NCBI RefSeq assembly: GCF_022376445.1
Contig: NW_025955016.1
Location: 62,001-126,000 of the forward strand
Direction: 5' to 3'
Source of the DNA: Fomitopsis serialis
Lineage: Eukaryota > Basidiomycota > Agaricomycetes > Polyporales > Fomitopsidaceae
DNA: 64,000 bases
Positions 58,903 to 64,000 of this stretch are shown here, in pieces. Under the pieces are notes generated by a model. It saw only the letters and a program-made list of their open reading frames with translations. It ran no database searches and was not told the DNA's origin. Made by a program: the position numbers and the translations under genes. Each line of letters begins with the position of its first letter. The stretch's first letter is position 1.

Positions 58903-60099
58903 TTGGCTTTTCATTGTCAAGCGCACTGCAGAGAAATAGCCGCTGCGTTCGTACGCGACGAAGATATATGGTACCCGGACGGTGACGTTGTTCTCGAGGC
59001 ACAGGGACACGTCTTCAAAGTATATCAAGGACTACTTGCTCTCAACTCTGACGTTTTTCGTGACTTGTTTGCGATCGCTCAACCGAAGGCTGTGGAGACG
59101 ATTGACGGATGTCCTGTCGTCCATCTTCATGACCATCCCATAGAACTCCGTCATCTCCTCCAAGTACTTTTTGAGTGCGCGTCGTTTGATACTGTTTAGT
59201 GTATGCAGTGCTGAAGTGAAGGCCAACTTTACAGATACTATCCCTCCGACGAACAACTCGAGTTTGCGGTCGTTGCTGCCCTCATCCGACTGTCTCACAA
59301 ATACCAGATCGAATGGGTGTGCGATGCCTACCTTTCGAGGATGAAGTCGTGTTTCTGTACCGACTTCAAGACATGGATCGCAGTATACAAGAACTCCGGC
59401 AATTCCTCGATGTACTTTTGCGGCACAGATGCCATCCAAGCAGTCAATATCGCGCGGCTTACCGGAACCGACTCCATGCTGCCCAGCGCCCTATTTATCT
59501 GCTGCCAGCTCGATCCTTATGATTTACTACACGGCTCCCCTCGGCCCGACGGTACCCTCGAACGTCTGCGCTCGCGAGATATCGTGCATTGTATCAATGC
59601 TCGCCAAGCGCTCCTTCAGGATATCATCACCGATCTCATGGAATCGCTGAACCCTTCTCACTCTTCGCTCGCACCAACCTTTAGGTGTAGCCATCAACCG
59701 GTGACTGAAGACTGTCGGAGCAACATCGACTTCATGCGTTCCTGCGTCCTGCATCAGTACTCACCGAAGTCTCTGCTTCGCATGGCCTTTCGATCATGCG
59801 AGCGCTTGATACGCAGATGTGCAGCCGATGCAGAACTGTGTCAAAGTTGCGAGGATGCTGTCTGCAAGGTTGAGGCCGAACAGAAAGCACCAAAGGCGCT
59901 CTGGGATTCACTTCCACGGATCCTGGCCGTAGAGAAGCCAGCGGACTGGCCCGAATATGACTCTGATTCCGATTCCGACTTGGAAGAGTTTTGTCTCCCT
60001 CATGATAGGTGCACGTGAGTAGATATACAAAGACACGACCAATAACACTGTACTGACCCGATTCGCCGTAGGGACTGGGACTCGGACCTGTCGCCATGA
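58903..60099 (+). pseudogene. BTB/POZ domain protein, array copy 3, start codon not found
   Basis: Three exons are clear: to 59174, 59235-60014 and 60072-60099, the last giving a DWDSDLSP C-terminus. The BTB core (DEDIWYPDGDVVLEAQGHVF, YQGLLALNSDVFRDLF, VVHLHDHPIELRHLLQVLF) and the following conserved segments (LIRLSHKYQIEWVCDAYLSR, RLTGTDSMLPSALFICCQLD, LCQSCEDAVCK) are intact and very close to copies 1 and 2. No in-frame ATG precedes the core. The frame opens at a TTG at 58903, and I could not find an upstream exon that supplies a start. It may be 5'-truncated by the duplication, or a short leader exon may have been missed. The body shows no decay, so function is not excluded. Confidence 0.7.
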
Positions 60100-61511
60100 G
60101 AAGGTGCACGGCAAACCACAACTCGCACGAAATCATTAGGAGATAGCTGGCACTACGATGACCAAGGATATCATGGTGGTACGAATCTATGTGGCCAGGG
60201 TCCCGGTTCTGACAATACAACATGGGACCTCGCGTTCGAGTGTTCTGTGGCTGTCGGACATGCCCCAATCGTCGTCGGCAATGCATTGTTCCCATTATGG
60301 TTGTTGAGTGATTGTTACACTCATTCATCAGTCCCTGCAGTTGGGTTGTGCTATCAGTCTCCTCAGTTGCGAAGGCATAACAAGTTCAGTGCTGCTCACT
60401 TCAGCAGTCCCTGCCGCACAGTTCAAGTTGGGATGATGTGGCCACTCTATTGAAGTCAGGAACGGACTAGCGGCCCGGGGACGCCGTCAGTGGCTTCGGT
60501 GAGCGTTTCGATTTCGACCGGGCGACAGTGGGGCCGCTCAATTCTCAGATGTAAGAAGTATGAGCGAAAGTAAGACGCGAGACGGCCGTAAGCGCGCGAC
60601 CGGACATCAATCCGAGGCTGCGGACCGCGCCACGGACTCGCTTGGCGTTCCAGAACCGGCCGTCTCCCTCGCGCAAAAGACGGAAAATGGCCCTCGTAAA
60701 CCCCACGGAAAATACTGTAAACCCGAGCGTTGTGGCGCCGAGCTTGCGCGATATTTACTTGCCTTCCGTGTATTATGCCTGTGCTTACTCAGGGCGCCGA
60801 CAACCGCCCGTATGATGCGTGGGAAACTCAGCCACAACCCGCCGAATTCGGTGTAAGCCTGCCTATGCAGGTAGTAAAGTGAGATGGGGGGACCCACTGT
60901 AAGGCGTAAAACTGTCGGGAATGCACTATGGGCATGCAGCCATAGTGTATTCTCGACAGCTTATATACTTTGAATGCACGGTGAGCGCAGGATGGGCGGA
61001 AGCCACTGGGACCGGGCGTGGGAAAGTCAGCCACTTGGGCCGAACATTGCTGCAGTGGTGCTCTAGTGCAAGCTCTGTTGGCGTGGGGTTGCTGAAAGTA
61101 GTTATACGTACTCTGGAGAGGTATAGGACACCATATAATCAACTATTATTGCTTAGAGAATGATCCCCCTTTCTCAATGCAGGGCAAACTTTGAGTATCC
61201 CTGGACATTCGTAAGCGCCGGCACTGTGGCGCGTGTGCCGGTCACTGCAATTGCTATACCTGCTGCAAAAGGGTTTGCCCACACAATTCTTTCAGGCAAA
61301 GCTTTGTGTTATAGGCCAAGGAAGCTATTTCCCGCAGCTCGCTGCTTATTCTTCAACGCTGAGTGCACAAAGTGAGTTAAGCGTGCGCACTCACAAGTCA
61401 CATATTTGGACAGTTTCTCACGCTACATCGCGCCAGCGCGCGGCCCTCGCGCGCGACGTTTGTACCAACAATTAAGACTTTCTAGCTACGTGAGGAGTGC
61501 TAATAGATGGG
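60100..61511. other. 1.4-kb gene-free interval with a palindrome
   Basis: No gene is seen. It contains a 48-bp near-perfect palindrome (60912-60959) and a 19-bp direct repeat with one mismatch (GCGTGGGAAACTCAGCCAC at 60818 and at 61016). The left end of the Harbinger-type element presumably lies here, but I cannot identify its terminal repeat. Confidence 0.45.
60912..60959. repeat. 48-bp imperfect palindrome
   Basis: CTGTCGGGAATGCACTATGG at the left matches the reverse complement of CCATAGTGTATTCTCGACAG at the right with two mismatches. The centre is an exact GCATGC. Confidence 0.85.
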
Positions 61512-63196
61512 ATGGATGGGGTAGACTTGGAGTGAGTACCATCATCTCCATCCCATTGTAACTAAACCAAGCTGTCTTGTAGATTCTTCGGGGACAACAT
61601 CCCAGATCAAGCATCTCTGCGAGATTTCAATCATTTCTTCGAGTTGTTCGCTCGCGAGGGAAATGTAGTGCCGTTTGAAGGAGGTCATGAGGTCGGAGAA
61701 GAGATAATAGGGCAGGCATCAGACGTGGTGAGTATCTGATCCCTGTATTGTTATTCTATCTAAATGTACCTGCCACAGTTACAGGGCAACTTCGACACCG
61801 AGGTTGTGCGTGTACCACCGAGCCCTGAGCAGCTTCCACCGGATGGAAGGCTGGCCGACATCATGAACGTCTGGGACGACTTGCCATTACCTCCACCATC
61901 TGCAGTGTCTCGCGACGAGATGCATATGGCGCTTCCTTCGCAGGATGTCGTCGCAGATCGACACCGCCTATATCCTGCCATTCCACGCGCTCCTACGGTG
62001 CCGGTGCAAGCCGTGCAGAACCCTGCAATGCAGCCACCAAAAGCTTCCCAGCCATCTGCAAAGAAGCGTCAACTGTCTGTTGACGCTTCCACGTCGGATG
62101 ACGACGTAGTCTTCGTCGGTGCTGCTGGGCCGGTGCTGGGCTCAAACCGGAAGGAGAACGAAGGCTCCCAGGCGTCTTCGGTGAAACGGAAGAAAGCCAG
62201 AGTGAGCGAGGAGGCGAGGGTGAAGGTGAAGTCTGAGAAGGAAGTCGTCGTACTTGAAGAGGGTGTAGACCGGGCGAAGCATCGCTGGGAGAGGAAGGAG
62301 GTACAAGCCCTGGTCGATGCCACTCTCGGTGTGGACGTCTCGGACGAGTTATTCCAGCGCCTCGTGGCGAAGAACAAGAAGGCTTGGGAAAAGGTCAGTG
62401 ATATAGTTCTTGGGCTGTCTGATGCTGATGCGAAGCCCGTTGTGGTGTAGGTGTCGGCAAACGCACTGAAGGGCACACGCACCTGGGAGGCATGTCGTGA
62501 ACGCTTCTTCGGGATGCGAGCGCTGTACCCAGCAGTGCAGGCCTATGTCGACTTCACTGGCGGAGAAGGTGATGCCGATATCGATGAAGACGAACGCTTC
62601 AGCAACGAGTACATCCAGGCTCGCATCAATCGGATGAAGGAGACGAAGAAACATGCAGAGTCGGGCAAGAAGCTGAGTAAGAAGCTGATCTGTGACTGGT
62701 TACAGTCCGACTGGCTCGACATGTGCAAGCAGCGGTATGTTTGATCAGTTATCTGTACTCTCTTTGGCTAATGTACTCTAGATTTGGGCGGAACCCTGCA
62801 GTCCAGCGTGACATCCATTTCCGGGATGGCCGTGTCTCGCCACCTCCCGCACAGCTTCGTGATGCTGAGTCCGAGTCTGACTCGGACATCCCTCAAGAGG
62901 TAGCTGCACCTGCAGTGGCGAAGAAGGCGGTGATCCCACGCGAGAAAGGTGTTCCTGAGCCTGCACATGCTCCGAAGAAGTCTTCCCTTCCTGCAGCTGA
63001 TTCATTGATGAAGTCGTTCGAGTCTATCAGTAGGTTTGTTGATACCCAGACGAGTTCCATGGACATGCAGCGCAAGAAGGCAGCGTATGATGCTGCTGTT
63101 GCCATTCTTAATAATCCAACGTCTCCTGAGCACGTCAAAGAGCGTGCAAAGGAGGCGATAGCAAGATATACCGAATATGTTTTTGACCTTATCTAG
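61512..63196 (+). CDS. Myb/SANT-like accessory protein of the Harbinger-type element
   Basis: The model is join(61512..61531,61583..61727,61779..62393,62451..62734,62782..63196), 492 aa, phases consistent. The N-terminus is acidic (MDGVDLEFFGDNIPDQASLR). A Ser-rich, Lys/Arg-containing region with a nuclear-signal-like KRKKARV precedes a trihelix/Myb-like DNA-binding segment at about residues 230-300: HRWERKEVQALVDATLGVDV, then AWEKVSANAL and WEACRERFFGMRALYP. The C-terminus has a regular amphipathic helix (SLMKSFESISRFVDTQTSSM, AAYDAAVAILNN) that could mediate contact with the transposase. The ATG at 61512 was chosen because the two neighbouring ATGs hit stops within five codons. All five exons are intact, so the gene may be active. 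Confidence 0.82.
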
Positions 63197-63288
63197 ACGC
63201 TTCTGACATAGCATAGCCTATCGCTACGTTCGTTACCTTTACACTACAAGTACATTTTGATTGTTGATCAATCACATTTAATGGTTGT

Positions 63289-64000
63289 CTATTCGGGCGG
63301 GAACAACACATTGAAAAGCTCTTCCCTCATCTGATGCCCCAGTTCCCTGAGATCATCGCCAGGCTGTTCCTCTGCAGGTCCTCCCACATTCCCCATCTCT
63401 TCATCATCCAGGATCCCTGCACGTGCAAGCTCAATAGCTGCATCAACTTCAGGATCGCGCCAATCAAACCACGGGATAGCTTCAGGGTGATCGTCGTTGT
63501 CGATACAGAAGTTGTGGATAGACATGAGAGCTTCGACCGTGCGGTATGCATTGGCTATCTCTGAGGGTGTCCCTAGGATTTTTAGTCCAGGAAACCGACC
63601 TTTCAGAATGCCAAATGCTTGTTCAACCCGTACACGGATAGAAGATACCAGTTTGTTGAACATTCTCATGCGAGCGAGGCGTGCAGGTGATGCTCGGCTG
63701 CATTCAGGTTCGGTGAATGGCCGAAGAATGTATGGTGAAGATGCAAAGCCTATCAAAAGACAAAAAGGAGCTGAATATGCAGGAGCAAGCAAATTGCATT
63801 GGAACATACCTTTGTCCGCCAATACATACTCACCACGTGCAAAATATTCATCACGGTGTTCCCATAAATAGGATCTTGGCCACAGCGTGACATCAGGCAC
63901 TGATCCAGGCCAACCAAGGTCAAACATGATGAAACGACGGAGATGGTCAACAATTGCTAAGACGTTGATCTATATCTTGGTCAGTATATGTGCGTAATTC
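63289..64000 (-). CDS. Harbinger-type DDE transposase (DDE_Tnp_4), 3' part
   Basis: Two exons are visible: 63289-63749 and 63810-63969. An acceptor at 63970-63972 shows that the gene continues past the window. The catalytic acidic residues fall in AIVDHLRRFIMFDLGWPGSV (first Asp), VLADKGFASSPYILRPF across the 60-bp intron (second Asp) and SIRVRVEQAFGILKGRFPG (Glu). This is the HARBI1-like DDE pattern. RPFTEPE and EALMSIHNFCID are family-typical neighbours. The enzyme cuts and re-joins the element ends, usually at a 3-bp target. No stop or frameshift interrupts the visible part, so together with its Myb partner the copy could be autonomous. Confidence 0.85.

Larger units (their letters stand above)
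61512..64000. mobile_element. PIF/Harbinger-type DNA transposon, left part
   Basis: A Myb/SANT-like gene (+) converges on a DDE transposase gene (-) with 92 bp between their stop codons. This two-gene arrangement is diagnostic for PIF/Harbinger elements, whose Myb-like protein helps the transposase bind the ends and reach the nucleus. The right end lies beyond the window and the left terminal inverted repeat could not be located, so 61512 is only the start of the first gene. Confidence 0.75.

Overview
The window is nuclear DNA of a filamentous basidiomycete, most likely an Agaricomycete. The evidence is dense protein-coding genes interrupted by many 41-66 bp GT-AG introns, several micro-exons, a fungal-type phenylalanine ammonia-lyase, a Tad1-like LINE and a PIF/Harbinger-type transposon. 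Most gene models below were rebuilt by hand from splice sites and checked for reading phase at every junction. There are no bacterial features, CRISPR arrays or rRNA genes, and I found no credible tRNA gene.

Layout. 1-5.7 kb: the 3' end of an unrecognised gene, a 24-bp minisatellite, a small coiled-coil gene with an apparent frameshift, and gene-poor DNA. 5.7-18 kb: a divergent pair, NAB2-like poly(A)-RNA-binding protein (-) and arginine-specific carbamoyl-phosphate synthase large subunit (+); then a FAD-dependent amine oxidase (-) and phenylalanine ammonia-lyase (-). 18-20.8 kb is gene-free. 20.8-24.5 kb: FCF1 (18S rRNA processing PIN nuclease) and a DUF1917/UPF0696 protein (+). 24.9-30.5 kb: a long acidic, repeat-bearing protein of unknown function (-). 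30.8-37.4 kb: oligoribonuclease (with an apparent one-base deletion), a DEK_C/SWIB protein, a PTAR1-like prenyltransferase alpha-repeat protein (-) and an F-box/ankyrin-like protein. 37.8-39.0 kb: a coiled-coil protein (-).

39.4-50.2 kb is one full-length, now inactive LINE (10.8 kb) bounded by a 14-bp target-site duplication. It sits just 3' of the HRD3/SEL1-like ERAD gene (50.3-53.8 kb, -). HRD3 is divergent from EFG1 (rRNA processing). 55.9-60.1 kb is a tandem array of three related BTB/POZ genes. 61.5-64 kb is the left part of a PIF/Harbinger-type transposon: a Myb/SANT-like gene converging on a DDE transposase that runs off the window.

The host genes are mostly housekeeping and do not form one pathway. 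FCF1 and EFG1 share ribosome biogenesis; CPA2 and PAL belong to amino-acid metabolism. Two points deserve attention. Several otherwise clean genes are broken by single-base changes in short homopolymers, which suggests consensus errors as much as decay. The 24.9-30.5 kb protein has repeat motifs I cannot assign to any family.
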